In this document: one piece after another, positions 1 through 5,532 of the stretch
Layout: each line of letters starts with the position of its first letter
How positions within the stretch are numbered: position 1 is the stretch's first letter
NCBI GenBank assembly: GCA_031285975.1
Contig: JAITVE010000200.1
Span: 1-9,106, forward strand
Direction of reading: 5' to 3'
Length of the DNA: 9,106 nt
DNA from: Candidatus Adiutrix sp.
Lineage (GTDB): Bacteria; Desulfobacterota; Desulfarculia; Adiutricales; Adiutricaceae
Notes under the pieces: model-generated
Databases searched by the model: none
Seen by the model: only the letters and a program-made list of their open reading frames with translations
Told to the model about the DNA's origin: nothing
Program-made: the position numbers and the translations under genes

Positions 1-2
1 TT

Positions 3-1244
3 TCGGTCTCGGCCAACATGGCCATGTCGGCCCAGGCCGCCGCGAAGTGCGCTGACGTGCTGATGTACCGCGCCTGGGCCGCCCGCAACCGTTTTGGCCC
101 CTTTCACTTGCCCCGCAAGTATTTGAGCCTGGAGCCCGGCGACGTGGTGGGCGTGACCGTGGAGAATGAGCGGCATCTGGTGCGCGTCACCTCGCTGGAC
201 ATTGGGGCCGACCTGTCGCTCAAGGTTGAGGGCGAGTCTTACGACCCGGTGGTGATGACCGGCCTGGCTGTGGGCGACAGCGGCGCGGGCTTTCCCGGAC
301 AGGGTTTGCCGCATTTTGGCACTACCCGCTATCTGTTTTTAGACCTGCCCGCCCTGAACGCGGCCGAGGCCGACCAGCCCGGTTTTTACTTGGCGGCCTC
401 CGGCGCCGGCGCGGCCTGGCGTGGGGTGACGCTGGAACGCTCGGCTGACCGGGGGGCCAATTGGGAGGCGGTCGGGCTGCTGCCGGTCTACAGCATCATG
501 GGCGAGTGTTTGGATATTTTGCCGCCTCCGCCGCCGGAAGTTGCGCAGTATCAATGGGATTATGAGTCCACGGTCACGGTGGAACTGGTCAAGGGCGAGC
601 TGTCGTCCACCACAATGGAGCAGGTGTACGCCGGTCGCAACACCTTTGTCGTTGGCCGCGAAGTGATTCAGGCCCTCACCGTCACTAGCCTCGGCCAGGG
701 GCGGTACCGCCTGTCCACCTTGCTGCGCGGGCGGCGGGGCACGGAGGCGGCCATGGGCGGCCACGAGGCCTACGAAGGTTTTGCGCTGGCCGACGGCTTG
801 CTCTTTGTGCCGGTTGACCTTGACGTGCGGGGCGCGGATCGCCGCTACCGCCTGACCCCTTTCGGTTCCACCGAGGCCGTGGAGCATGATTTCGCCTCCC
901 TGGGCTTGACAGCCCAGCCGAGGCCCCCGGTGCGGCTGAGCGGCTGGCGCGACGAATTGGGCAACCTTTGGCTGCAATGGTTTGGCACGTCCCGCAAAAC
1001 CACGGAACTGCCCAACAACGGCGAGCAGCCCGCCGAATACGAGCCGCTGCGCTTCCGGGTGCGGATTCTGGACGACGATGGCCGCGACCTGCGTGCCATG
1101 ACTGTGGATAACGACAGCGCCGCCGTCTATGATGCCGAGCAGCAGGTCGCGGATTTTGGCGGGCTCCGGCCCTCGGTGCGGGTGGCGGTGGAGCAGTGGT
1201 CGCCGCTGGCCGGTTGGGGCGCGCCAGCTGAAACCGTTCTGTGA
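3..1244 (+). CDS. Phage tail/baseplate protein, GTA gp15-like C-terminal part (5' partial)
   Basis: The reading frame is open to the left edge, so the true start lies outside the window; the first ATG at 18 is probably internal. What remains is about 413 residues. Two stretches are typical of the large tail-tip/baseplate protein of gene transfer agents and related siphophages (ORFg15 / Phage-tail_3 type). Counting from the ATG at 18, these are LPRKYLSLEPGDVV near residues 31-44 and LLRGRRGTE near 235-243. The latter follows a beta-rich segment ending in GRYRLST. In the family this protein forms the tail-tip ring or hub that contacts the host. The C-terminus has fibronectin-like beta character (WLQWFGTSRKT, FRVRILDDDGRDL). 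It is the most upstream gene of the visible late phage operon, 25 nt before the next gene. The family call rests on recalled motifs, not on a search. A host-specificity protein J-like assignment is the main alternative. Confidence 0.75.
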   Translation, partial: SVSANMAMSAQAAAKCADVLMYRAWAARNRFGPFHLPRKYLSLEPGDVVGVTVENERHLVRVTSLDIGADLSLKVEGESYDPVVMTGLAVGDSGAGFPGQGLPHFGTTRYLFLDLPALNAAEADQPGFYLAASGAGAAWRGVTLERSADRGANWEAVGLLPVYSIMGECLDILPPPPPEVAQYQWDYESTVTVELVKGELSSTTMEQVYAGRNTFVVGREVIQALTVTSLGQGRYRLSTLLRGRRGTEAAMGGHEAYEGFALADGLLFVPVDLDVRGADRRYRLTPFGSTEAVEHDFASLGLTAQPRPPVRLSGWRDELGNLWLQWFGTSRKTTELPNNGEQPAEYEPLRFRVRILDDDGRDLRAMTVDNDSAAVYDAEQQVADFGGLRPSVRVAVEQWSPLAGWGAPAETVL

Positions 1245-1269
1245 TAACGTTTATCGTAAAGGAGAAAAT

Positions 1270-1644
1270 ATGGCGCAATACACCCCTTTTCTGGGCGTCA
1301 CCAAAGTGGAGCCCGGCCAGCAGCAGGCCCACGTGGTGGTCAACGAAGCTTTTGACAATTATGACAAGGCCGTGGCCGGGCTGGCGGAGATTGATTTGAC
1401 GGGAAAACCCTATTACGAAATGCCCGCCCGCGAAAGCACCAACGCCATGCTGCGCTTCACCGGGGCCGACCAAAGCTGCGTGGTGATTATCCAGCAGCGG
1501 CCCAAAATGTGGACAGTGCTGAACGACAGCGAATGGCTTCTGCGTTTCAGCTGCTCGTGGGAGCGGGACGAGATGGAACTGCCCGCCGGGGAAACGGCGG
1601 TGATGGTCTGCGACGGCGTGAAAATTCGGCGAGTGTCAGCGTAA
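1270..1644 (+). CDS. Small phage structural protein, DUF2793-like N-terminal motif
   Basis: This is a 124-residue protein. The ATG at 1270 is chosen because AAAGGAG (1258-1264) sits five bases upstream; a longer frame from 1129 would overlap the tail gene and has no such site. Residues 6-32 (PFLGVTKVEPGQQQAH followed by VVVNEAFDNYD) resemble the start of DUF2793 proteins, which typically read P-LGL-x-PGQAQKHVTVNEA and occur next to tail-tip genes in GTA-like phages. A short beta-rich remainder contains a WTVLNDSEWLLRF segment. No transmembrane segment or signal peptide is visible. Lying between the tail-tip gene and the lysis cassette, it is probably a tail fibre accessory or decoration protein. 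The family match is partial and the protein is shorter than many DUF2793 members, so the function is inferred mainly from context. Confidence 0.6.
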   Translation: MAQYTPFLGVTKVEPGQQQAHVVVNEAFDNYDKAVAGLAEIDLTGKPYYEMPARESTNAMLRFTGADQSCVVIIQQRPKMWTVLNDSEWLLRFSCSWERDEMELPAGETAVMVCDGVKIRRVSA

Positions 1645-1661
1645 ACCGTTGGAGGTCAATG

Positions 1662-1892
1662 ATGAGCGAAGATCAGATATTGGAACTTGACCGCCGCCTG
1701 GACGGCATTCTCGACCGCCTGTGCCGCATTGAAACCAAGCTCTGCGAACGCTGCGAATCGCGTGGGCAGATAATCGGCAGCCTCAAGGATCGCGTGCGGG
1801 GCCTGGAACTCAATCAGGCCAAAGTCGTTGGCGCGGCGGCGCTGCTCAGTGTGGCGGCGGGCTATATTTTGAAGGGGTTAGGGCTCAAGTGA
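1662..1892 (+). CDS. Coiled-coil membrane protein of the phage lysis region (XhlA-like)
   Basis: This is a 76-residue protein. Tandem ATG codons lie at 1659 and 1662. GGAGG at 1651-1655 is six bases from the second and three from the first, so 1662 is preferred. Residues 3-50 are a charged amphipathic helix or coiled coil (ILELDRRLDGILDRLCRIE, then SLKDRVRGLELNQ). Residues 54-70 are a single hydrophobic segment (KVVGAAALLSVAAGYIL). A helix-then-C-terminal-membrane-anchor layout just upstream of an endolysin is that of XhlA-type lysis accessory proteins and similar small phage proteins. Cysteines 21, 28 and 31 (C-x6-C-x2-C) are unusual for such a protein. The stop TGA overlaps the GTG start of the endolysin (GTGA, 1889-1892), indicating coupled translation. 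It could be a holin partner or antiholin; sequence alone does not decide. Confidence 0.65.
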   Translation: MSEDQILELDRRLDGILDRLCRIETKLCERCESRGQIIGSLKDRVRGLELNQAKVVGAAALLSVAAGYILKGLGLK

Positions 1893-2314
1893 GGACTATT
1901 AAAAACATCGTGGTTCACTGCTCGGCCACCCGGCCCGAGGCTGATATCGGCGCGGCTGAGATTCGGCGGTGGCACGTGGAGGACAACGGCTGGCGCGACG
2001 TCGGCTACCATTATATTATCCGCCGGGACGGGCGCGTCGAGGCCGGGCGGCCCGTGGAGCAGCCCGGCGCGCACGTGGCCGGGCACAACGCCGATTCCCT
2101 CGGCCTCTGCCTGGTGGGCGGTTTGGACGCGAACGGCCGGAGCGCGGCGGAATACGCGCCCGCGCAGTGGGCCGCCCTGCGCCGACTGCTGGGCCGTTTG
2201 AAGGAACGCTTTCCCGAGGCCGACATTTTGGGCCACCGCGACTTCCCCGGCGTGGCCAAGGACTGCCCCTGCTTCGATGTGCGCCGCTGGCTGGCCGGGG
2301 AGGGCAACGCATGA
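1889..2314 (+). CDS. Endolysin: N-acetylmuramoyl-L-alanine amidase, T7 lysozyme type
   Basis: This 141-residue Amidase_2-fold enzyme is predicted to cut the bond between N-acetylmuramic acid and L-alanine in peptidoglycan at the end of phage infection. Motifs match T7 lysozyme in order: IVVHCSAT (7-14), W-R-DVGYHYIIRRDG (35-48), AGHNADSLGLCLVGG (64-78), APAQWAALRRLL (90-101), GHRDF (115-119) and KDCPCFDVRRWL (124-135). Expected zinc ligands are His10, His116 and Cys126, with Tyr40 and Lys124 as the catalytic-site pair; all are present. The length is close to the 151-residue T7 enzyme. There is no signal peptide, so release to the periplasm should need a holin. The start is GTG at 1889, overlapping the previous stop by four bases, and the stop overlaps the next ATG (ATGA). 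T7 lysozyme also inhibits T7 RNA polymerase, but nothing here suggests that role. Confidence 0.93.
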   Translation: MRTIKNIVVHCSATRPEADIGAAEIRRWHVEDNGWRDVGYHYIIRRDGRVEAGRPVEQPGAHVAGHNADSLGLCLVGGLDANGRSAAEYAPAQWAALRRLLGRLKERFPEADILGHRDFPGVAKDCPCFDVRRWLAGEGNA

Positions 2315-2586
2315 CCGGCCCCTTCCGCAATGACAAAGGCCGCCTCAGCGGCGCGAAAACCCTGCTCTGGCTGGGCTGGAGCCTCACCGTGGCCTGGCTG
2401 CTGCGGGACTTGCTGATGGGCCGCGACTTGGGCGAAACCCACGCCGCGCTTTTGGGGGCGCTCCTGGCGCTGGGGCTGGTGAATCGCCTCAGTGCGCGAG
2501 GCCATTTGAAGGTGCGCTTCGGCCGCGACGGGGCCGAGGTGGAGACCCGTCCTGGGCCGGACAGCGAAAGGCGGCAGTCATGTTGA
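2311..2586 (+). CDS. Putative holin, two transmembrane helices
   Basis: This is a 91-residue protein with two predicted membrane helices, about residues 16-36 (TLLWLGWSLTVAWLLRDLLMG) and 43-60 (THAALLGALLALGLVNRL), followed by a charged tail rich in Arg, Glu and Asp. I do not recognise a named family. Size, topology and position directly between the endolysin and the Rz spanin make holin the best reading; holins form inner-membrane lesions that release the endolysin. It starts at ATG 2311 inside the endolysin stop (ATGA overlap) and its own stop overlaps the Rz start by seven bases, so all three genes are probably translationally coupled. The upstream XhlA-like protein could instead be the pore former, with this one as its partner. 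Confidence 0.65.
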   Translation: MTGPFRNDKGRLSGAKTLLWLGWSLTVAWLLRDLLMGRDLGETHAALLGALLALGLVNRLSARGHLKVRFGRDGAEVETRPGPDSERRQSC

Positions 2587-2960
2587 GTGTGAGAAACAGT
2601 TTGCTATTACTGGCCGCCGTAATTTTTATCGTCTGGGGGTGGTACACCGCCGGGCTGAAATCGCAGCGGGACAAACTCTCCGCCGAGCTGGCCGTTGCCG
2701 ACCGTCAGTCGTCCGCTCTAGGGCGCGAATTGCGCCTCAGCCGCCAAGCCCTGGAACAGCGCGAAGCCGAGCGGCAACAGTTGGCCGGGGAAAAAGCCGC
2801 GCTGCTCAACACTCTTCAGGAGGTTTATGCTGATGATGAAAACGCCCGCGCCTGGGCTGGCACTCCTTGTCCTGACGCTGTGCTTGAGTGCCTGCGGAGT
2901 GAAGCCCTGCCCGCCGACCCGGCCCATGGAGCCGCCGGCAGTGTATCTCCAAGAAATTGA
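2580..2960 (+). CDS. Rz: Inner-membrane spanin subunit (Rz / LysB-like)
   Basis: This is a 126-residue i-spanin candidate. Residues 6-22 form one N-terminal membrane anchor (NSLLLLAAVIFIVWGWY). Residues 27-85 form a long polar coiled coil rich in Gln, Arg, Glu and Leu, projecting into the periplasm. After it, DENARAWAGTPCPDAVLECL resembles the NDEARAWADTPLPD signature of phage Rz/LysB (DUF2570-type) proteins. Spanins join the inner and outer membranes and fuse them in the last step of lysis of Gram-negative cells. The 3' part overlaps the Rz1 lipoprotein gene in another frame, the classic nested or overlapped spanin arrangement. The start at 2580 overlaps the holin stop. Confidence 0.87.
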   Translation: MLSVRNSLLLLAAVIFIVWGWYTAGLKSQRDKLSAELAVADRQSSALGRELRLSRQALEQREAERQQLAGEKAALLNTLQEVYADDENARAWAGTPCPDAVLECLRSEALPADPAHGAAGSVSPRN

Positions 2961-3093
2961 GGAGCCGGTGTTTCAGGGCCGCAGCAATGCCGATCTGCTC
3001 CGCTGGTCGCTGGAATTGCGCCAGTCCCTGCGGCTGGCCAACCGCGATAAAGCCCGGTTGCGAAGCTGGCTTCAAGAGGTGTCTCAGCCGTAA
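2833..3093 (+). CDS. Rz1: Outer-membrane spanin lipoprotein (Rz1 / LysC-like), overlapping Rz
   Basis: This is an 86-residue lipoprotein read in a different frame from Rz and overlapping its last 128 bases. It has a short hydrophobic signal peptide and the lipobox LSAC, with Cys21 as the predicted lipidation site. A proline-rich stretch follows (KPCPPTRPMEPPAVYL), as in Rz1/LysC. The C-terminal part (NADLLRWSLELRQSL, then NRDKARLRSWLQE) matches the LysC-like pattern of NADL, a helix, and a closing Trp. The mature protein would be tethered to the outer membrane and contact the Rz coiled coil. AGGAGG at 2818-2823 lies nine bases from ATG 2833 and three from ATG 2827; 2833 gives the better spacing, but 2827 or 2836 are possible. 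It is the last gene of the phage operon and is followed by two terminators. Confidence 0.87.
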   Translation: MMKTPAPGLALLVLTLCLSACGVKPCPPTRPMEPPAVYLQEIEEPVFQGRSNADLLRWSLELRQSLRLANRDKARLRSWLQEVSQP

Positions 3094-3099
3094 AATTGC

Positions 3100-3139
3100 G
3101 GGCCGGGCTGATTTTCGGCCCTCTTTTGGTGCTTTTTTT
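3100..3139 (+). terminator. Candidate rho-independent terminator after Rz1 (first of two)
   Basis: GGGCCG (3100-3105) pairs with CGGCCC (3116-3121) around a 10-nt loop. TCTTTT follows at once and T7 lies at 3133-3139. It starts seven bases after the Rz1 stop codon. The stem is short for its loop, so it may be leaky; the stronger copy follows. Confidence 0.55.
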
Positions 3140-3169
3140 CAGGTATCTTTTTTCGAACCATTTTACTTC

Positions 3170-3201
3170 ACGGCCGGGCTTTGTCCTGGCCGTACTTTTT
3201 T
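3170..3201 (+). terminator. Strong rho-independent terminator closing the phage operon
   Basis: ACGGCCGGG (3170-3178) pairs with CCTGGCCGT (3185-3193) through a six-base loop. This gives a nine-pair stem including one G-T wobble, followed by AC and T6 (3196-3201). Both tandem terminators contain the word GGCCGGGCT. Together they insulate the late phage operon from the region to the right. Confidence 0.8.
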
Positions 3202-3666
3202 GGTAATTCAGGAAGCTATTGACAGATAACGGTTTTCTTGCGAATCGTTTCTTCGGCGGCGTGGTTAAACCCGCTGAGCGGAAGTCTCCGGCTGTGCCTT
3301 CGCCTTCCCGGAGGCTTGCCTGGAGCCGATTTTATCGAAAAAAATTCCTCAAATATACGAAATAGTGGGTGAAAAATTTTTATCAATCTGTTATTATGCA
3401 CTAAAGTCGGTGGTTATCCGGCGCCACATTCCACTCTTTCAACCTCGTGTTTTGGAAAATTTGAAAATGGCCTTTTGCGAATCGCGCACAGTGTTCATTT
3501 CTTCAGAGAGCCTTAGCCTCGGCTGACGGCGGCCTCCGGGCGGTTTGTCGGCAACGGTTGTTGTTTGAGGCGCCATCTCTTTCCTGGAACGCGGGACTGA
3601 ATTTTTGGAAAATACCTTCCGGCTCACATTGTCATAAGTTCGGAAGCACAAAAAAGAGGATGAATT
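3202..3666. other. Gene-free stretch between phage operon and H1-like gene
   Basis: I see no convincing gene in these 465 bases. The stretch is mixed in composition and includes a distinctly AT-rich part (about 3328-3400) unlike the GC-rich genes on either side. It contains a good hairpin: 3282-3291 pairs with 3308-3317 over ten positions including one G-T wobble, with a 16-nt loop and no T run, so it is not a terminator. The 10-bp word TTGCGAATCG occurs twice in the same orientation (3238-3247 and 3475-3484). A candidate promoter lies at 3369-3397. The location next to a phage terminator suggests the prophage-chromosome junction, but no att core or tRNA is visible. Confidence 0.5.
3369..3397 (+). 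promoter_or_regulatory. Candidate sigma-70 promoter for the H1-like gene
   Basis: GTGAAA (3369-3374), a 17-base spacer and TATTAT (3392-3397; five of six matches to TATAAT). The surroundings are AT-rich. It would give a leader of about 260 bases ahead of the H1-like gene, which is long; a closer promoter may exist that I did not recognise. Confidence 0.4.
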
Positions 3667-4047
3667 ATGGCTCAAGACACGACCGTGAAAAAGGCTGACT
3701 CCGGGCAGAAGAAAGCCGCCGCCAAACCCAAGGCCGCCAAGGCTGCCAAAGCCGTGAAGCCCAAAGCGCCCAAAGCCGCCGCCAAGCCCAAGGCCCCGAA
3801 GGCCGCCGCCAAGCCCCGGGCCGCCAAGCCCGCTGTTAAGCCCGCCGCGTCTGTGGCCGCGCCGGCCAATCTGAAAACTATGGCCTCCAAGGCTGTGGCC
3901 ACGGCTGCGGCTCGCGCGCTGAAGAAAACCGCCGTCACCGCCCCGGCCGCCATCTATGTGGACGAACTGCTCCGCCGCCTGAACGCGGCTGAAGCCGCCA
4001 CCAAGGCCGTGCAGAAAAAGCTTGAGACCATTAAAAAACTTGTGTAA
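3667..4047 (+). CDS. Histone H1-like, Lys/Ala/Pro-rich basic protein
   Basis: This is a 126-residue, very basic, low-complexity protein. Residues 15-60 are built from K, A and P, and include the nine-residue unit PKAPKAAAK twice in tandem (32-40 and 41-49), like the eukaryotic H1 tail and bacterial H1-like proteins (HctB, AlgP-type). Such proteins bind DNA without sequence preference and compact it; that role is inferred from composition. The C-terminal part (about 97-125, YVDELLRRLNAAEAATKAVQ onward) is an amphipathic helix that could form a coiled coil for dimerisation. There is no Cys or Trp and no membrane segment or signal peptide. AGAGGA at 3655-3660 lies six bases before the ATG. It is a single-gene unit, with a strong terminator 23 bases after the stop. 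It could be a prophage cargo gene or a normal host gene. The repeats are prone to slippage, so length may vary between strains. Confidence 0.8.
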   Translation: MAQDTTVKKADSGQKKAAAKPKAAKAAKAVKPKAPKAAAKPKAPKAAAKPRAAKPAVKPAASVAAPANLKTMASKAVATAAARALKKTAVTAPAAIYVDELLRRLNAAEAATKAVQKKLETIKKLV

Positions 4048-4070
4048 TCCTGTTTCTGCCTCAGTGAAAG

Positions 4071-4094
4071 CCGCCCTCGTGGGCGGTTTTTTTT
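4071..4094 (+). terminator. Rho-independent terminator of the H1-like gene
   Basis: CCGCCC (4071-4076), loop TCGT, GGGCGG (4081-4086), then T8 (4087-4094). This is a textbook intrinsic terminator 23 bases downstream of the H1-like stop codon. Confidence 0.92.
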
Positions 4095-4099
4095 GCGGC

Positions 4100-4110
4100 G
4101 GGGGGGGGGG
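4100..4110 (+). repeat. Poly-G tract, 11 bases
   Basis: An uninterrupted run of eleven G directly after the terminator and upstream of the palindrome array. It is noncoding. Runs of this length are prone to slippage during replication and sequencing, so the exact length is uncertain. Confidence 0.85.
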
Positions 4111-4152
4111 AGGAAGAACGCGATAACGGCTTGGTCGGCAAAAAGTTGCTCC

Positions 4153-4420
4153 ACTGGAAATGGATTCCTGCCTCCGCAGGAATGACAAAATGGGGGGGGG
4201 CAGGGAGAGTGTGCCGACAAATTGCGTCACTGGAAATGGATACCGGCTTTCGCCGGTATGACGGCGTGGGGGGGGGCGCAAGGTCGGCGGCAATGGCCGT
4301 CAAAGAGAAAGGCATGGATACCGGCTTTCGCCGGTATGACGGCGTGGGGGACGTGATGGTGGGTGCAACACCCATCAAAGAGAAAGGCATGGATACCGGC
4401 CTTCGCCGGTATGACGGTGA
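4153..4420 (+). repeat. Tandem array of four dRS3/REP-like palindromes, each followed by a G run
   Basis: Four 20-bp hairpins share an 8-bp stem, a 4-nt loop and a final ATGAC. They lie at 4164-4183 (ATTCCTGC/GCAGGAAT), 4240-4259, 4318-4337 and 4393-4412 (the last three ATACCGGC/GCCGGTAT). Start-to-start spacing is 76, 78 and 75 bp. Each palindrome is followed, within about ten bases, by a G run of nine, nine, five and four. Copies 1 and 2 share the left flank CACTGGAAATGGAT; copies 3 and 4 share TCAAAGAGAAAGGCATGGAT. The layout resembles the dRS3-type repeats of Neisseria (ATTCC-N8-GGAAT) and similar extragenic palindromes seen in many proteobacteria; the family name is an inference. Any open frame through it is a translation of the repeats (RRYDG or RRKPVS peptides), not a gene. 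Bases 4421-4470 hold nothing I can identify. Confidence 0.88.
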
Positions 4421-4471
4421 AGGGGAAAGCGCCGGGGCTTTTTCCAAATTATGCCGCCCTGAAAATCGTGG

Positions 4472-4500
4472 TTGATTTGTAAGTAATTACGTGCTATTTA
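4472..4500 (+). promoter_or_regulatory. Possible sigma-70 promoter for mrp
   Basis: TTGATT (4472-4477), a 17-base spacer and TATTTA (4495-4500), in the most AT-rich part of the gap upstream of mrp. The -10 match is weak (three of six), so this is tentative. It would give a leader of about 70 bases. Confidence 0.35.
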
Positions 4501-4578
4501 AATAGACTTACCGCGACAACAATAGTCCCTTTTCACACCCGGCCACGGCCCGGCGGATATTATTAGAGAGAGTGTACC

Positions 4579-5478
4579 ATGAGTGAAGACTGCACGAACG
4601 ACCAATGCTCCAGTTGCCTGGCGGACTGCGATTCCCGGCGGGAACCCGCGCCGGAAGACCGCCACTGCGCCCCCACCCCGGAAGACCCGGAAAGCTTTTT
4701 GGCCAAACCTCATAGCCTCAGCCGCATCGGCAAGGTTATCGGGGTGGTGAGCGGCAAGGGCGGCGTGGGCAAGTCCCTGGTCACGGGGCTTCTGGCATCG
4801 GCCATGAAGCGCCGGGGGCAAGGCGTGGGCCTGATGGACGCGGACATCACCGGCCCCTCCATCCCCCGGCTTTTCGGCCTGGGGCAGCGGGCCAAAATGG
4901 ACGAGTTCGGCCTGTACCCGGTGAAGAGCCGCAGCGGCGTGGATGTGATGAGCATCAACCTGTTGATTGAAAACGAGACCGACCCGGTCATTTGGCGCGG
5001 CCCGGTTATCGGCGGCATGGTTAAGCAGTTTTGGACCGACGTCATCTGGGCCGGGGCCGACTACCTGTTCATTGACCTCCCCCCCGGCACCGGGGACGTG
5101 CCCCTGACCCTCTTCCAGAGCATCAAGCTCGACGGGCTGGTTATCGTCACCTCGCCGCAGGAACTGGTGACCATGATTGTGGAAAAGGCCGTGAACATGG
5201 CCCGCATGATGAAGGTGCCGGTGCTGGGTTTAGTGGAAAATTTCAGCTATTTCAAGTGCCCGGACTGCGGCAGGGAAGTGGACGTTTTCGGCCGCAGCCG
5301 CCTGGCGGAAACCGCCGCCCGCTTCGGCATCCCGGCCTCGGCCCGCCTGCCGCTTGACCCCCAGTTTGCCGAGCGTTGCGACGCGGGCCGGGTGGACGAT
5401 ATCGAAGGCCCCTGGCTGGACGACGTCCTCAGCCTTCTGGAGCGCATCCCGGCCAAATCCGCTGAAGTCGAGGACTAA
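4579..5478 (+). CDS. mrp: Mrp/NBP35-family P-loop ATPase, iron-sulfur cluster carrier
   Basis: This 299-residue protein of the Mrp/ApbC/NBP35 family is thought to carry a Fe-S cluster, bound between two subunits, to target proteins in the cytoplasm. The deviant Walker A motif SGKGGVGKS is at 58-66. DADITGPSIPRLFG at 87-100 is the second family signature, DLPPGTGD at 166-173 is the Walker B region, and the bridging-cluster motif CPDC is at 227-230. The N-terminus has an extra Cys cluster (C5-x4-C10-x2-C13-x3-C17, with C30 nearby), reminiscent of the N-terminal [4Fe-4S] site of NBP35 though with different spacing. Such Cys-rich Mrp proteins are common in anaerobes. A purine-rich AGAGAGAG lies about seven bases before the ATG. 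The next gene follows after 54 bases containing a hairpin. A ParA/MinD ATPase is excluded by CPDC and GPSIPRLFG. Confidence 0.93.
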   Translation: MSEDCTNDQCSSCLADCDSRREPAPEDRHCAPTPEDPESFLAKPHSLSRIGKVIGVVSGKGGVGKSLVTGLLASAMKRRGQGVGLMDADITGPSIPRLFGLGQRAKMDEFGLYPVKSRSGVDVMSINLLIENETDPVIWRGPVIGGMVKQFWTDVIWAGADYLFIDLPPGTGDVPLTLFQSIKLDGLVIVTSPQELVTMIVEKAVNMARMMKVPVLGLVENFSYFKCPDCGREVDVFGRSRLAETAARFGIPASARLPLDPQFAERCDAGRVDDIEGPWLDDVLSLLERIPAKSAEVED

Positions 5479-5520
5479 GCGGCCGCGCCCGGCCCGGAAT
5501 TTTCAGGCCGGGTTCGCCGC
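5479..5520 (+). terminator. Long GC-rich hairpin between mrp and the next gene
   Basis: The inner stem is CCCGGCC (5488-5494) with GGCCGGG (5506-5512) around an 11-nt loop. An outer stem is GCGGC (5479-5483) with GCCGC (5516-5520). There is no T run, so it would be at most a weak or Rho-assisted terminator, or an RNA-processing or stability element that sets relative expression of the two genes. It begins immediately after the mrp stop codon. Confidence 0.45.
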
Positions 5521-5532
5521 CTGGAGCGCATC

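Noticed and set aside
339..977. Minus-strand frame within the tail gene
   Set aside because: It is antisense to a gene with recognisable motifs, with no ribosome site and a biased Arg/Gly composition.
1243..1255. GATAA-CGT-TTATC inverted repeat as an operator or promoter element
   Set aside because: It is short, overlaps the stop of the tail gene, and has no associated promoter boxes; chance is likely.
1969..2310. Arg/Pro/Gly-rich plus-strand frame upstream of the holin ATG
   Set aside because: It overlaps the endolysin in another frame. The real start of this frame is ATG 2311, which overlaps the endolysin stop.
3219..3247. Promoter using TTGACA at 3219-3224
   Set aside because: No acceptable -10 box is found 15-19 bases downstream.
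3467..3520. Possible 17-codon leader peptide (MAFCESRTV...)
   Set aside because: The ribosome site is weak, there is no amino-acid pattern suggesting attenuation, and no clear terminator/antiterminator pair follows.
4100..4276. G-quadruplex formed by the three long G runs
   Set aside because: The runs are 80-90 bases apart, far beyond normal loop lengths. An intermolecular or single-run structure cannot be judged from sequence.
3439..4293. Long minus-strand frame with Gly/Leu-rich and RRQES-type peptides
   Set aside because: It runs antisense to the H1-like KPA repeats and through the palindromes; the peptides are just translations of those repeats.
4153..4420. CRISPR array
   Set aside because: Repeats are only 20-bp palindromes with partly related flanks at about 76-bp spacing. 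There are no 25-40 bp direct repeats with unique spacers and no cas genes.
4422..4445. Hairpin GGGGAAAGC/GCTTTTTCC as a minus- or plus-strand terminator
   Set aside because: The stem depends on two G-T wobbles and is not followed by a T run; it is too weak to list.
4131..4475. Plus-strand frame with repeated DTGFRRYDG peptides
   Set aside because: This is the usual translation of REP/dRS3-like palindromes, with no ribosome site and no other protein character.
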